A stretch of DNA of 64,000 nt from the NCBI GenBank assembly GCA_016712525.1, contig JADJQX010000007.1, positions 1-64,000 of the forward strand. The letters run 5' to 3'. The notes under the pieces were generated by a model, which was not told the origin of the DNA, ran no database searches, and saw nothing but the letters and a program-made list of their open reading frames with translations. The translations under genes were made by a program, and so were the position numbers. The stretch is from Myxococcales bacterium (GTDB lineage: Bacteria > Myxococcota_A > Polyangia > Polyangiales > Polyangiaceae). Positions 36,270 through 45,259 of this stretch are shown piece by piece; positions within the stretch are counted from its first letter, which is position 1, and every line of letters begins with the position of its first letter.

Positions 36270-36409
36270 GCGGAACCTCGCGGTTATTCCAAGCGCCTGA
36301 AAACACATGCGAAATCAACGTGTTCGGCCTTGCCAGGGGTGCGAACGGAAGCCTGTATGTCCTCACGCGACGGGCACTGGGCCCCGCGCGAAACGCGAGG
36401 ACGACCACG
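36270..36409 (+). promoter_or_regulatory. Conserved leader element, copy 3
   Basis: From 36270 it matches copy 4 (38545) over 91 bases: GCGGAACCTCGCGG, TATTCCAA, GAAAA.ACAT, then GGCCTTGC.AGGGG.GCGAAC and GAAGCCTGTATGTC. GTCCTC at 36359-36364 pairs with GAGGAC at 36397-36402, the Shine-Dalgarno sequence of the amidoligase gene at 36410. Confidence 0.6.
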
Positions 36410-37327
36410 ATGAAGGCGCTGCGATTCGGGATCGAGATCGAGACGGTGGGCCTGAGCCGGACGAAGCTCGCCGAGGCCATCCACAGCGTGGTGGGCGGCA
36501 CCATCTCGAACGACTACCGGGACGTGCGCATCACCACCGCGAGCGGGCGGACCTGGAAGGTCGTGCCGGACGGCTCGCTGAGCGGCGGTGAGAACAGCGG
36601 CGAGATCGTCTCGCCGGTCCTCGGCTACGAGGACATCGAGGAGTTGCAGAACATCATCCGCGCGGTGCGCACGGCGGGCGCGAGGACCGACCACTCGACG
36701 GGCATCCACATCCACGTCGGAGCGGAGCGCTTCGACGCCAAGAGCGTGGTGAACCTGGTCAAGCTGGTTCACAAGCAGGAGCGCCTCCTCGAGCACGCGC
36801 TCGGCGTCAGCGAGCAGCGCCTCGCGCGCTACTGCCGCCCGATCGAAGCCCGCTTCATCGAGGCGCTCGAGGCGCGCCGCCCCAAGACGATGAGCGACGT
36901 GCGCGACGCCTGGTACGGGCGCAGCGGCGAGACGCCGAGCCGCTACCACAGCAGCCGCTACCGCGGGCTGAACCTCAACAGCCTCTTCTTCAGGGGCACG
37001 TTGGAGTTCCGCTACTTCAACGGCACCCTGCATGCCGGCGAGGTGAAGGCCTACGTGCAACTGGTCCTCGCGATGGCCGCCAAGGCCCTCGCCTCGAAGG
37101 CCGCATCGAGCAAGCGCCGGGAGTTCAACCCCGCCACCGCGAAGTACGACTTCCGGGTGGTGCTCCTGCACCTCGGCCTGATCGGCGAAGAGTTCAAGAC
37201 CGCGCGCCTGCACCTCACCAAGAAGCTCGCGGGCTCGGCGGCATGGAAGGGCGAGCGCCGCGACCGCCGCCCGGCCGCGAGCGCCCCCGCGAGCGAGGAG
37301 GTGGGCGATGCCCGAGCAGCAGCGTGA
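36410..37327 (+). CDS. Amidoligase-family enzyme
   Basis: A 305-residue protein of the glutamine-synthetase-like amidoligase family (Amidoligase_2). Core features: RFGIEIETVGLSRTKLAEAI at the start (metal-binding Glu residues), WKVVPDGSLSGGENSGEIVS, STGIHIHVGAERFDAKSV and LEFRYFNGTLHAGEVKAYV. Amidoligases join amino groups to carboxylates using ATP, as proposed for peptide-tag and cell-wall modification systems in phages. It is followed by two gamma-glutamylcyclotransferases, a known association. Its ATG follows leader copy 3. Confidence 0.8.
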   Translation: MKALRFGIEIETVGLSRTKLAEAIHSVVGGTISNDYRDVRITTASGRTWKVVPDGSLSGGENSGEIVSPVLGYEDIEELQNIIRAVRTAGARTDHSTGIHIHVGAERFDAKSVVNLVKLVHKQERLLEHALGVSEQRLARYCRPIEARFIEALEARRPKTMSDVRDAWYGRSGETPSRYHSSRYRGLNLNSLFFRGTLEFRYFNGTLHAGEVKAYVQLVLAMAAKALASKAASSKRREFNPATAKYDFRVVLLHLGLIGEEFKTARLHLTKKLAGSAAWKGERRDRRPAASAPASEEVGDARAAA

Positions 37328-37424
37328 GGGCCGCGGGGCCGGCCACGACGCCGGCCCTGGACTCGGCCGCCAACGGAAGCGATGGATGACTACGGCGGGC
37401 CTCGGCCCGCGGCGAGATGAGAAG

Positions 37425-37874
37425 ATGGGACAGGTGCTCTACTTCGCGTACGGCTCGAACCTCGACGACGAGCAGATGCGCTCGCGGTGCGCGAGCGCGC
37501 AGCCCGTCGCGCGCGCCGTGCTGCCCAACTACGCGCTCGCCTTCGGCGGCTTCAGCCACCGCTGGGACGGAGCGGTCGCGAGCGTCGTGCGGGCCCGAGG
37601 CGCCCGCGTCGAAGGGCTCCTCTACCGCCTCGACGACGCGGACCTCCGCGCGCTCGATCGCTTCGAGGGCCACCCGTTCGCCTACGAGCGCGTCGTGAAG
37701 CTGGTGCTCGACGAGCACGGGCAACGCCGCCGCGCGACGACGTACCTGCAGCCCGAGGACGGCTTCGAGCCCTGGGCGCCGCAGCCCGGCTACTTCCGCG
37801 TCCTGTGGCGCGCGTACGCCCGCCTGGGCTTCGACGTCGCGCCCCTGGCCACCGCAGCGGGGGTGGAGCCATGA
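37425..37874 (+). CDS. Gamma-glutamylcyclotransferase-like protein 1
   Basis: Starts at ATG 37425, MGQVLYFAYGSNLDDEQMR, 149 residues; an in-frame start exists upstream. The YGSNL signature near residue 9 is the substrate-binding loop of the GGCT fold, and FEGHPFAYERVVKLVL about 55 residues further on holds the catalytic-acid region. The enzyme releases pyroglutamate from gamma-glutamyl groups and could undo or edit the amidoligase product. Stop overlaps the next ATG. Confidence 0.75.
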   Translation: MGQVLYFAYGSNLDDEQMRSRCASAQPVARAVLPNYALAFGGFSHRWDGAVASVVRARGARVEGLLYRLDDADLRALDRFEGHPFAYERVVKLVLDEHGQRRRATTYLQPEDGFEPWAPQPGYFRVLWRAYARLGFDVAPLATAAGVEP

Positions 37875-38269
37875 ACGCGCCCAAGGGCCAGCGTGGCGCG
37901 CCCACGCGCGTCTTCGTCTACGGGACGCTCCTCGCCGGCGAGCCGAACCACCGACTCCTCACGGGCGCCCGGCTCGTCGCGGAGGCGAGGACCAAGCCCG
38001 CGTTCGAGCTGCGCGACCTCGGCGCGTTCCCCGGGCTCGTGCGTGGCGGCGAGCACGCGGTGGCCGGCGAGGTGTATGAGGTCGACGAGGCCACGCTCGC
38101 CGCGCTCGACCGGCTCGAAGGGCACCCGCGCTTCTACCGGCGCACGCGCATCGCCCTCGAGGACGGCGCCGCCGTCGAGACCTACCTCCTCGCGCCCGAG
38201 CAGGTCGAAGGTCGCCCCGTCATCGACTCGGGCAGCTGGCGAGCGCGCCGGAAGGAGACCGCAGCATGA
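37871..38269 (+). CDS. Gamma-glutamylcyclotransferase-like protein 2 (AIG2-type)
   Basis: A 132-residue second GGCT-fold protein with RVFVYGTLLAGEPNHRLLTG as the YGTLL substrate loop, ELRDLGAFPGLVRGGEHAVA, GEVYEVDEATLAALDRLEGH and a catalytic Glu in LEGHPRFYRR. Two GGCT paralogues beside an amidoligase suggest they act on different bonds. Overlaps both neighbours by four bases. Confidence 0.75.
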   Translation: MNAPKGQRGAPTRVFVYGTLLAGEPNHRLLTGARLVAEARTKPAFELRDLGAFPGLVRGGEHAVAGEVYEVDEATLAALDRLEGHPRFYRRTRIALEDGAAVETYLLAPEQVEGRPVIDSGSWRARRKETAA

Positions 38270-38508
38270 AGATCGTGATGAGAGACGGGCGCGTGTTCCA
38301 AGGCACCGCCCTGCAGATCGTGAAGGCGATGCAGGACATCGCGTTCGGCGTCGAGGACTTCACGGTGCCGAAGTACATCGAGTGGGTGATCGCCAACGCG
38401 CGCAAGTTCGAGGAGGTCGAGCTCGACGTGAAGGGCGGGACCGACGAGGAGCTGGCCGCGTCGCTCGTCGCCGAGATGCTCCGCACCGGGCTCACGCGGC
38501 GGATGTAG
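38266..38508 (+). CDS. Small amidoligase-operon protein
   Basis: An 80-residue protein with ATG at 38266 overlapping the previous stop, MKIVMRDGRVFQGTALQIVK. It contains IVKAMQDIAFGVEDFTVPKY and VELDVKGGTDEELAASLVAE. Short proteins of this pattern accompany amidoligase genes; it may be the modified substrate or a partner. Function unknown. Confidence 0.55.
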   Translation: MKIVMRDGRVFQGTALQIVKAMQDIAFGVEDFTVPKYIEWVIANARKFEEVELDVKGGTDEELAASLVAEMLRTGLTRRM

Positions 38509-38544
38509 GCCGTCGGCCTCCGTCGGCCGGGCAGCCCGAAGGGC

Positions 38545-38681
38545 GCGGAACCTCGCGGCTATTCCAACCGCTCGAAAAGACATCGGAAACCGACGTTCTT
38601 GGCCTTGCTAGGGGCGCGAACCGAAGCCTGTATGTCCCTCGCAACGGGCGACGAGCCGCCCTGCAGAACGCGAGGACGACG
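38545..38681 (+). promoter_or_regulatory. Conserved leader element, copy 4
   Basis: Matches copy 3 from GCGGAACCTCGCGG (38545) through GAAGCCTGTATGTC (38636), 91 bases in both. GTCCCTCGC (38634-38642) can pair with GCGAGGAC (38670-38677) around the Shine-Dalgarno sequence of the ATG at 38682, with one bulged base. Confidence 0.6.
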
Positions 38682-38984
38682 ATGCGGACCACGAGCCAGA
38701 ACACGCAGACGACGAAGACGGTGAGCCAGGGCGAGAGCCGCTACGGGACGGCCGAGCCGCAGATCGAGATCCGGCTCCCGAAGGGCACGAGCCACCGCCT
38801 GGTGAGCGCCGCGCTCCACAAGCTCGCCGCCGACGTCGAGCTGGCCACGCCCGAGCGGGAGCGCTGGATCGTCCAGACCGAGAGCTTCTACGACGCCCGC
38901 GGCCGCGTGTACCTCGAGCTCGCCGACGCGACGCCGGCCGAGGTCGAGCGGGGGATGGCGATGCTCAGGAAGCTGGTGGGCTGA
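38682..38984 (+). CDS. Small protein behind leader copy 4
   Basis: A 100-residue protein, ATG at 38682, MRTTSQNTQTTKTVSQGESR. The core IEIRLPKGTSHRLVSAALHK and ERERWIVQTESFYDARGRVY suggests an alpha-beta fold. No family recognised. It is the last + strand accessory gene and ends seven bases before the converging end of the DUF2357 gene. Confidence 0.5.
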   Translation: MRTTSQNTQTTKTVSQGESRYGTAEPQIEIRLPKGTSHRLVSAALHKLAADVELATPERERWIVQTESFYDARGRVYLELADATPAEVERGMAMLRKLVG

Positions 38985-38990
38985 GCGGCT

Positions 38991-41198
38991 CTACGCAGCC
39001 GTGAGCGCATCCCTGGGGCAATTGCCGCAGGACGGGCAGACGAACCCGATCTCCGTGCCGACTACCCAGGGGACCGCGAGCACGTCAGCCCCCAGCATCC
39101 GGTCGATCCACCCCGGTTCGCCAGCCAGCGTCGTCCAGGCCGTCCCGTGGAGCCGCAGCACAGGGATCGACTTCGAGCAGCGACCGCAAGCGATCGTGCC
39201 CCACGTCGTCGAGCAGTCCGAGCACGTGCAGGAGAAGTGCTGGCCCATCGACTTGAAGTCGCGCCGCGCATCCGCGCGCGTGTTGCAGGTCGGACATCCC
39301 AGAAGGTCGTCGACCACTTCGACCGCTCTCGACAGCTCGCGCTCGAAGCGCCGGAGCGCTTCGAGCCTCTTCTCCGCGTCGGTGATCTCCGCGTTCAGTT
39401 CCTTCTTGCGCGCATTGACGACGCCGGTCGCTCCACGGTCTCGAACCGCCTCGCGAAGTTTGAGAGAGACGCTCTCCCGCTCCTCCTCGAGCCGCTTGAG
39501 CTGCGCGGCGGCGTCATCGACAAGCCGATTGGCAGGCACCGCATCGTTCTCCAGCGGTGCGCGCACGATGCGGAGCTGATTGCCCGCGACCTCGAACCAC
39601 GTGTGCCCGCGGCTCAGCTCCGGCGAATCCGGCCTTGCGATCATCGGTGGATACGCGAGGAACGTCGGGGCCGTCGTGACCCAGCGAAGCTGGCGTGCCA
39701 TTCGCTCCACGCTGCCGATGTCCCACGGGGACACAGGCAGGAAGCCGACGGCTCGCTGACCGGCCTTGCTGACCTCGTGGGCCAGAGAGCGAAGCCGCCC
39801 AGCCAGCTCCGGGGCGAGGTGCTCGAACGCAGCGGCATCGGAGGGCGACGGGTAGAGGATGACCGTCGTCGCGCCGTTGACCGCGTGCGCATCAGCGTCG
39901 GCGAGCACGCCGCGGAGCTGCTCGTCATCGAGTGCCGCGAGGGAGCTGCACAGCGGGACGATGCGCAGCAGCTCGACGCCCTCTCCGTGAAGCGAGATCG
40001 CGCCGTCGGCCATAGCCCACGACAAGCGCACGACGCGCGAGCCGTGACGCACCTCTGCCTCGGGGCCCGAGAGCAACCGCTCGAGGTTGGTCGGTTCGAA
40101 CCCGAGTTGGTCGAGCGCCCGAAGCGTCAGCAGCAGCGCGAAGCTGTCGAACGAACGACAGAGATCCTGCATCTCTTCAAAGTACGCTCGCGGCCGGACG
40201 GCCCGCTCCTGTCCGAGCCGGGCCCACTCGAGCCAGAGCTCGGCGACCCGCTGATAGTGGGCGTCGTCGCTCAGGATGTTCGTCATCGTGAGCGTGGTGC
40301 CCACCGTCGCCCTTCGTGGCACCTCTCGGTAGAGCACCGAGTCCTTCATCCCGGAGATCGTGAACAGGAGGTGCTTCAATTGCGCGAGGGTGCGCTCGGC
40401 CTTCCGCTTCGCCTCACTCGCGTCGAGAGTCTCGCCCCACAGCTTGTAGATGCGCCCCTGGCGCCAGTGCGAGCCAGCGGCCGCCGCGCCGTGGTTCCCG
40501 GCCGCCTCCTCGAACACACGCAGGAGCCGCGTCACCTCGTGAACGCGCCGGCGCAGGTACACCACGAGGTGGTCGACAAGCCGCACTGCGACGCGGTTCT
40601 CGTAGATGTCGAACTGGTCCTCGCGGACGGTGGCGAGGATCCTCTTGGGGACCACGGAGCGCAGAGTTGGCCGCTCCCAGTCCTCCGTGTGCGCGGCGAG
40701 GTAGTTCGCGGCCTGCGCCGGGAACCGGCGGGCGCGCGAGACGGCCATCCGCTCGACCTCGACGCGCAGGTGCGTCCTGGGCTTCCTGCACACCTCCGCG
40801 AGATGCCCGACGTTCTCCTTGAGCAGTTGCTCGAACGGCTGGAACTCAGCGCGGTTCGACATGCCCGGAACCAACGGCGAGACGTCGAGTACATCGAGCC
40901 ATGTGCCGCCTTGCTCGATCAACTCGCCCAAGCTGCGTCCGACCGTACGAATGCTTGCGACGTCCAGCGGGTCGAGCAGTTGAGCGCGCGCAAAGGTGCC
41001 CTCGACACGCTCAGCGCCGCGCAGCAGGTGCCAGCGTCCAGCCGACTCGGGCACCAAGAACATGCCGTCGTGGGCCGGGAGCGAGTTCATGAACAGCTCG
41101 CCCGGGGCACCCTCGCGCACGACGAGGCGGCCCAGCAGCGCGGCGCCGGCGCGGGCTTCTCCGATGGCGCCGAGGCGGTCGCGGACTCGGATACTCAC
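38991..41198 (-). CDS. cnuC: McrC-like DUF2357 protein (CoCoNuT-type CnuC)
   Basis: A 735-residue protein. Residues 80-450 are DUF2357-like, as in McrC/CnuC partners of McrB-type GTPases: EFQPFEQLLKENVGHLAEVC, RVEVERMAVSRARRFPAQAA, VREDQFDIYENRVAVRLVDH and HWRQGRIYKLWGETLDASEA. I do not see an obvious PD-(D/E)XK motif in the region that should carry the nuclease, so the catalytic core may be degenerate. The C-terminal third has a coiled coil (RLEEERESVSLKLREAVRDR) and several CxxC zinc knuckles (LLGCPTCNTRADARRDFKSM, CTCSDC, CGRC, CPSCGNC). Its start overlaps the GTPase gene by four bases. Confidence 0.7.
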   Translation of the reverse strand: MSIRVRDRLGAIGEARAGAALLGRLVVREGAPGELFMNSLPAHDGMFLVPESAGRWHLLRGAERVEGTFARAQLLDPLDVASIRTVGRSLGELIEQGGTWLDVLDVSPLVPGMSNRAEFQPFEQLLKENVGHLAEVCRKPRTHLRVEVERMAVSRARRFPAQAANYLAAHTEDWERPTLRSVVPKRILATVREDQFDIYENRVAVRLVDHLVVYLRRRVHEVTRLLRVFEEAAGNHGAAAAGSHWRQGRIYKLWGETLDASEAKRKAERTLAQLKHLLFTISGMKDSVLYREVPRRATVGTTLTMTNILSDDAHYQRVAELWLEWARLGQERAVRPRAYFEEMQDLCRSFDSFALLLTLRALDQLGFEPTNLERLLSGPEAEVRHGSRVVRLSWAMADGAISLHGEGVELLRIVPLCSSLAALDDEQLRGVLADADAHAVNGATTVILYPSPSDAAAFEHLAPELAGRLRSLAHEVSKAGQRAVGFLPVSPWDIGSVERMARQLRWVTTAPTFLAYPPMIARPDSPELSRGHTWFEVAGNQLRIVRAPLENDAVPANRLVDDAAAQLKRLEEERESVSLKLREAVRDRGATGVVNARKKELNAEITDAEKRLEALRRFERELSRAVEVVDDLLGCPTCNTRADARRDFKSMGQHFSCTCSDCSTTWGTIACGRCSKSIPVLRLHGTAWTTLAGEPGWIDRMLGADVLAVPWVVGTEIGFVCPSCGNCPRDALTAA

Positions 41199-43675
41199 GC
41201 CTCTTCCTCAGCTCCGAGTCGGCGCAGCTCGTCACGAACGATGGCCATGGAGCGCACCGCGCCGGTGGTCTTATCCAGCTTCGGCCACGCCTCTGCGATC
41301 CGTTCACCGAGGGCCGTGAGGTCCTCGGGCCGCGTGTCGTGCCGATCGCGGACCTTGCGCAGGAGCTTGGTTGCGAGGATGTGGTCGACAGCCTCGCCCA
41401 CCGTGCCACCCGCCGCTACGACGACCGGAACGAAGTCGAGCATCTGCCGCTCGAGGCGATTGCCCCAGCCCACCCCGAAGCGACGCCCGAGGAGGTCTGC
41501 GAACGAGCCGTCGACGAACGCGTAGGCCTCCTTGGCCTTGGCTTCGTGAGCCTGCTGCGCCTTGGCGAACGCCGCGCGAACGGCGTCGAACGAGACCGGC
41601 GCGCGCGCGGGCAGGCGCTGCGGCTGGAACTGCGCGCGGTTGCGAGGCAGCTCCATCACGTGCGCGCGGTCGTAGGTCTTGTCTGCGAAATCCTTGGTCG
41701 TCTCGTCGTGGTTCGCGGTGCCAACGAACCAAACGTTCTGCGGGATCGTGAGCGTGCGGCCGTTGCGGAGGTTCGCCGGGGCAGGCTCGACCGGCGCGGT
41801 CATGAGATCGAGCTTCTGGAGATGCGGATCCTGCTCGAGCGCCGAGAGCAGGTCCGCGAAGTACTGCTCGGGGTGTGAGAGGTTCATCTCGTCGAGGACG
41901 ACGATGTTGACGAGCCCTGAATAGCGAGGGCATTGCGCGCGGTAGAGAGCCTGCAGGAACTCGGACTCGTAGAACCGCCGCTCGAAGGCGTTGAAGTGCC
42001 CGACGAGGTCCTGGCGGTCTCGCCAGCCGGCCTGCACCTCGACGAGGGTCGAGCCCGCACCGAGCGCCCGCGCGACCGCGAGGGGCAGACTCGTCTTGCC
42101 GGTTCCGCTGATGCCTTGCAGCAGGTGGAGTCGGCTCATCGCGAGGCCGCCCAAGAAGCAGCGGATGTCACGCAGCTCGTAGAACAGCACCTTGTCCGGG
42201 TTGGCCGGATCGATGGCGATGCGGTGCTGGAGATCCTGGCAGAACGCCTTCAGGTCGGAGATCTCGTCGGTCACGGGCGTCTGGGTCTGGAGCCCGCTGT
42301 CGCCGTCCATCTGGCTGCATGCCGGGAATGGGCTCACGCCGTCGGCGCGTCGAATGCGCTCGTTGACATCCTTGCGTAGCTCCTCGAGCGCCGTATGCAG
42401 GAGGTCGCGGGCGCTCTCCAGCGCAGCCTTCTGGTCGCGAAGCGTCTCGAGCTCCGTGACGGCGATCGACGCCTTCGCGAGCGCGGTTCTGGCGGCGACG
42501 CTCTCCTGCGTGAGCCGGGCGCGCTCCGACTCCCACTCCTCCTGCGCTCGCTCCAGGCTAGCGAGCCGCTCGGTAACATCGTGGTTCGGACGCTTGGCGA
42601 GCAGCGCCTTCAGCGAGTCGCGCTCCCGGATGAGGCTGTCGAGCTCCTTCTTCACCTCGTCGAGAGGTCGATTGCCCAACGCGCGCTCTGCTTCGTCGCG
42701 AAGACGCAGCTTCTCGTAGAGCTCATCCCTGCTCGCTTGCGCGCTCGCGAGGCGCGCCTCGACGTCCTTCTGCTTGGCCTTCGCCGTCTCTAGTTCGTGG
42801 GCTGCACGGCGCGCCACTCGCTCGTCGAACGCCTCGCGGTCCTCACGCAGGACATCCCGCTCGAGCTCGACCTGCGCCGCGCGCTTCTTCAGTTCCGCGC
42901 GTTCCTTCGAGAGCAGCTCGCGCTCGACGCGGAGCTGCTCGGCGCTCGAACGCTCCGTCTCCGCGAGGGCACTCTCGTGCATGGCTGCGGCTCGCTTCTG
43001 CTCGTCACGCCAGCGCTCGTCCTCAGCGCGGCGCTGGGCCTCCCAGTCCGCGCGCTCCTTGGCGATCTGCGCCCGCGCCTTGGAGAGCTCGTCGCGGAGC
43101 GTCACCGCCTCGTCGTCGAGCTGCTTCAGCGATGCCCTACGCTCGGCCGCGAAGCCCGCCTCTGCGTTCAGCTCGCGCTCGCGAATCGCAACCTCGCGTC
43201 CCTGGAGGTCGAGCTCGCGCGTCCGCAGATCCTCCTCGGCCTGCTTCGCCCTGGCGTGTGCCTCCTTGGCTCCTCGTTCCGCATCCTCGAGCGTAGTCGC
43301 GCGCGCGTTCAGCGCTTCGTCACGCGCGAGCACTGTCCCTTCGAGCGCGCCGAGTTCCTCTTCACGCTTCGCGAGCTGATCGCTCCGGGCCTTCAACAGC
43401 GCGAGGGTTTCGTCGATCCGCTTCGCCGCGGCGATGAGATCGAGGTTCGACGCCTCCGAGGATGGAGGGGTAGCGAGCGCGACGTTCAGCTCTTCCTCCG
43501 TCGCCTCGGCGACGACAGCGTCGTTTGCTTCGGTGATCGCCGCGAGCGCAGCGGCTGGCGTCTCGGGGGCCGCAGGGGCTACGACGAGCGGCGTCGCCTG
43601 TGCCATCGCCGAGGAACTGGGGGCCTTGGCCTGCTGTTGCTGCTGCTGATGGCGGTGCTTGTTCTTCTTGCTCAT
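41195..43675 (-). CDS. cnuB: Coiled-coil McrB-like GTPase (CoCoNuT-type CnuB)
   Basis: An 826-residue protein. After a Gln/His-rich start, residues about 90-470 are an almost continuous Glu/Ala/Arg coiled coil (KQAEEDLRTRELDLQGREVA, EHELAQAARRALDRRVFERD-type heptads). The AAA+ domain follows: Walker A GISGTGKTSL near 521, Walker B VVLDEMNLSHPEQYF near 589 and the GTPase-type GTANHDETTKDFADKTYD near 650. This layout, a long coiled coil plus McrB-type GTPase next to a DUF2357 gene, defines CoCoNuTs, proposed to restrict viral RNA. Overlaps the DUF2357 gene and follows its operon neighbours by six bases. Confidence 0.8.
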   Translation of the reverse strand: MSKKNKHRHQQQQQQAKAPSSSAMAQATPLVVAPAAPETPAAALAAITEANDAVVAEATEEELNVALATPPSSEASNLDLIAAAKRIDETLALLKARSDQLAKREEELGALEGTVLARDEALNARATTLEDAERGAKEAHARAKQAEEDLRTRELDLQGREVAIRERELNAEAGFAAERRASLKQLDDEAVTLRDELSKARAQIAKERADWEAQRRAEDERWRDEQKRAAAMHESALAETERSSAEQLRVERELLSKERAELKKRAAQVELERDVLREDREAFDERVARRAAHELETAKAKQKDVEARLASAQASRDELYEKLRLRDEAERALGNRPLDEVKKELDSLIRERDSLKALLAKRPNHDVTERLASLERAQEEWESERARLTQESVAARTALAKASIAVTELETLRDQKAALESARDLLHTALEELRKDVNERIRRADGVSPFPACSQMDGDSGLQTQTPVTDEISDLKAFCQDLQHRIAIDPANPDKVLFYELRDIRCFLGGLAMSRLHLLQGISGTGKTSLPLAVARALGAGSTLVEVQAGWRDRQDLVGHFNAFERRFYESEFLQALYRAQCPRYSGLVNIVVLDEMNLSHPEQYFADLLSALEQDPHLQKLDLMTAPVEPAPANLRNGRTLTIPQNVWFVGTANHDETTKDFADKTYDRAHVMELPRNRAQFQPQRLPARAPVSFDAVRAAFAKAQQAHEAKAKEAYAFVDGSFADLLGRRFGVGWGNRLERQMLDFVPVVVAAGGTVGEAVDHILATKLLRKVRDRHDTRPEDLTALGERIAEAWPKLDKTTGAVRSMAIVRDELRRLGAEEEA

Positions 43676-43681
43676 GGTCTG

Positions 43682-45259
43682 TCAGATCCTCGCGGAGTCG
43701 AGCGGCTGGCCGAGGCCCGAGAGCAGACCTACGGCGCGGTGGACGTCGGCGACGACAGGCAGCACCGACTGAAGGGATGGACGCTCGGCGCCGGCGTGAA
43801 CCGCACCGCCAGCCCTCGCTACGCCGTCGAGTAGTTCGAGGAGCTTCGGCTCTTGCGCTGCGGCGCGACGAAGTGGATGCGCGCGGTCGTCGCGCGCTGC
43901 GAGCACGGCGGCGATGATCGCGCCGCGAAGACGCCAGTTGCCGTCGGGGTAGCACGCGGCCTTCACGTGGTTAGGCTTCACGCGAGCGAGCGCCTCGGGC
44001 AGCGGCACGTGGAAGCCAACGGCCTTCGCCGACGCCTCGTAGACACCCTGGCAGTAGACGTCGTCCTCGACAGGCCGACGATCCGTGTAGACGCGTCGCC
44101 AGACTTGGCGCGGCGGATGGCGCTGGAAGATCGCGCCGAATGTGGCCTCGAGCGCGCGCCGGGCATCGCCGACGAGCGCGCGGAGCTTGTGGTCCGGGCA
44201 CGAATCGCCGAGCAGCTCAGCCTCGACGTGGGCGTACTCGAGCGCGACGAGGTCTTCGTACTGGGGCAGATCGCGCGCACTGATCGACAGCGCCTTCTCG
44301 ACGTTGTTGATCGCCATCGCGCGAATCTCGCTTGCCCAGCGCTGCTGGTCCTGGATCTGCTCGTCGAGCGAGCGGCCGATCATGCCCTCGAGCACCGAGC
44401 GGAGACCCGATGACGACCGCATCTCGCGTTCGAGCGCTCGTCGCAGCGTCGGGCTAACGCCAAGTCCGAAGGGGTCGCACGCGTGCCACTCGCCCGCGAG
44501 GTCACCGGCCTCGGGCAGGTACATGAAGCTCGTGACGAACACCGGCGTGGGCCGATCGTCCACGAGCGACACGCGCTCGAGAACGACGCTGCCCGCATGC
44601 GCGAACGTGTCGTCCTCGTCGGCGCTCTCATAGGACTCCGAGCGTCGAAGCGCCGAGCGATGCCGACGGGTGACGCGAACGATGTCGGAAGCACCGGGCG
44701 CCGGCGGGATGGCGAGGTCGCCGGGGAGCACCATGAATGCTCGCTCCCGGCGGGGCTTGCCCTTGGAGCCGAGCACGAGGTCGGGGAACCCGTTGGGGTT
44801 CTGCTGCAACTCGACGTAGTCGAGCTTCTCGACGAAGCGCGGCCAGAGGTCCCCGGACCACGGGTCCTGGAACACGTGGCCTGTGACCATCCGGCGCGCA
44901 TCGAGGGTCTCCTCCTCGAAGAGCTCGCGTCCCTTCTCTGTTGGTAGCCCGTTGCTGCCGAGCAGCCCGCGCTCCTGCAACTCCAGGTAGATGAGCGCCG
45001 CGAGGTCGGGGTGAATGTGGAGCCGATCGCCGATGCGTTGCACGTTGGTCGTACCCGCACGGCACATCCCGAGCACCGCCTTCTGGAGGACGTTGAGCTC
45101 GCGGTCGCGCACCTCGGGGGCCACCACGCGGTACATCAGTGCGGGCCAGAGGACGAAGCGGCGCTCGCTCCACCGCATCCGTTGGTTCGTGCTGGGCTCC
45201 TTGGGCAGACGCGGCCCGAAGTGGAGGACCGGCGCCTCACGCTTGAACAGCAAGGCCAT
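43682..45259 (-). CDS. Winged-helix/HEPN-like protein of the CoCoNuT operon
   Basis: A 525-residue protein; I prefer the ATG at 45259, with GGAGGG upstream, to the in-frame ATG at 45280. Residues about 60-110 look like a winged helix (LQKAVLGMCRAGTTNVQRIG, DLAALIYLELQERGLLGSN). The C-terminal helical half contains EYAHVEAELLGDSCPDHKLR and an R-x4-H motif, RDDRAH, near residue 460, the HEPN RNase signature. The family is unknown to me. In an RNA-targeting operon a HEPN nuclease would make sense as the effector, but the motif alone is weak evidence. Confidence 0.6.
   Translation of the reverse strand: MALLFKREAPVLHFGPRLPKEPSTNQRMRWSERRFVLWPALMYRVVAPEVRDRELNVLQKAVLGMCRAGTTNVQRIGDRLHIHPDLAALIYLELQERGLLGSNGLPTEKGRELFEEETLDARRMVTGHVFQDPWSGDLWPRFVEKLDYVELQQNPNGFPDLVLGSKGKPRRERAFMVLPGDLAIPPAPGASDIVRVTRRHRSALRRSESYESADEDDTFAHAGSVVLERVSLVDDRPTPVFVTSFMYLPEAGDLAGEWHACDPFGLGVSPTLRRALEREMRSSSGLRSVLEGMIGRSLDEQIQDQQRWASEIRAMAINNVEKALSISARDLPQYEDLVALEYAHVEAELLGDSCPDHKLRALVGDARRALEATFGAIFQRHPPRQVWRRVYTDRRPVEDDVYCQGVYEASAKAVGFHVPLPEALARVKPNHVKAACYPDGNWRLRGAIIAAVLAARDDRAHPLRRAAAQEPKLLELLDGVARAGGAVHAGAERPSLQSVLPVVADVHRAVGLLSGLGQPLDSARI

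Noticed and set aside
39147..41525. Plus-strand open frame over the DUF2357 and GTPase genes
   Set aside because: No motif, composition of a shadow; the minus strand encodes DUF2357 and McrB motifs.
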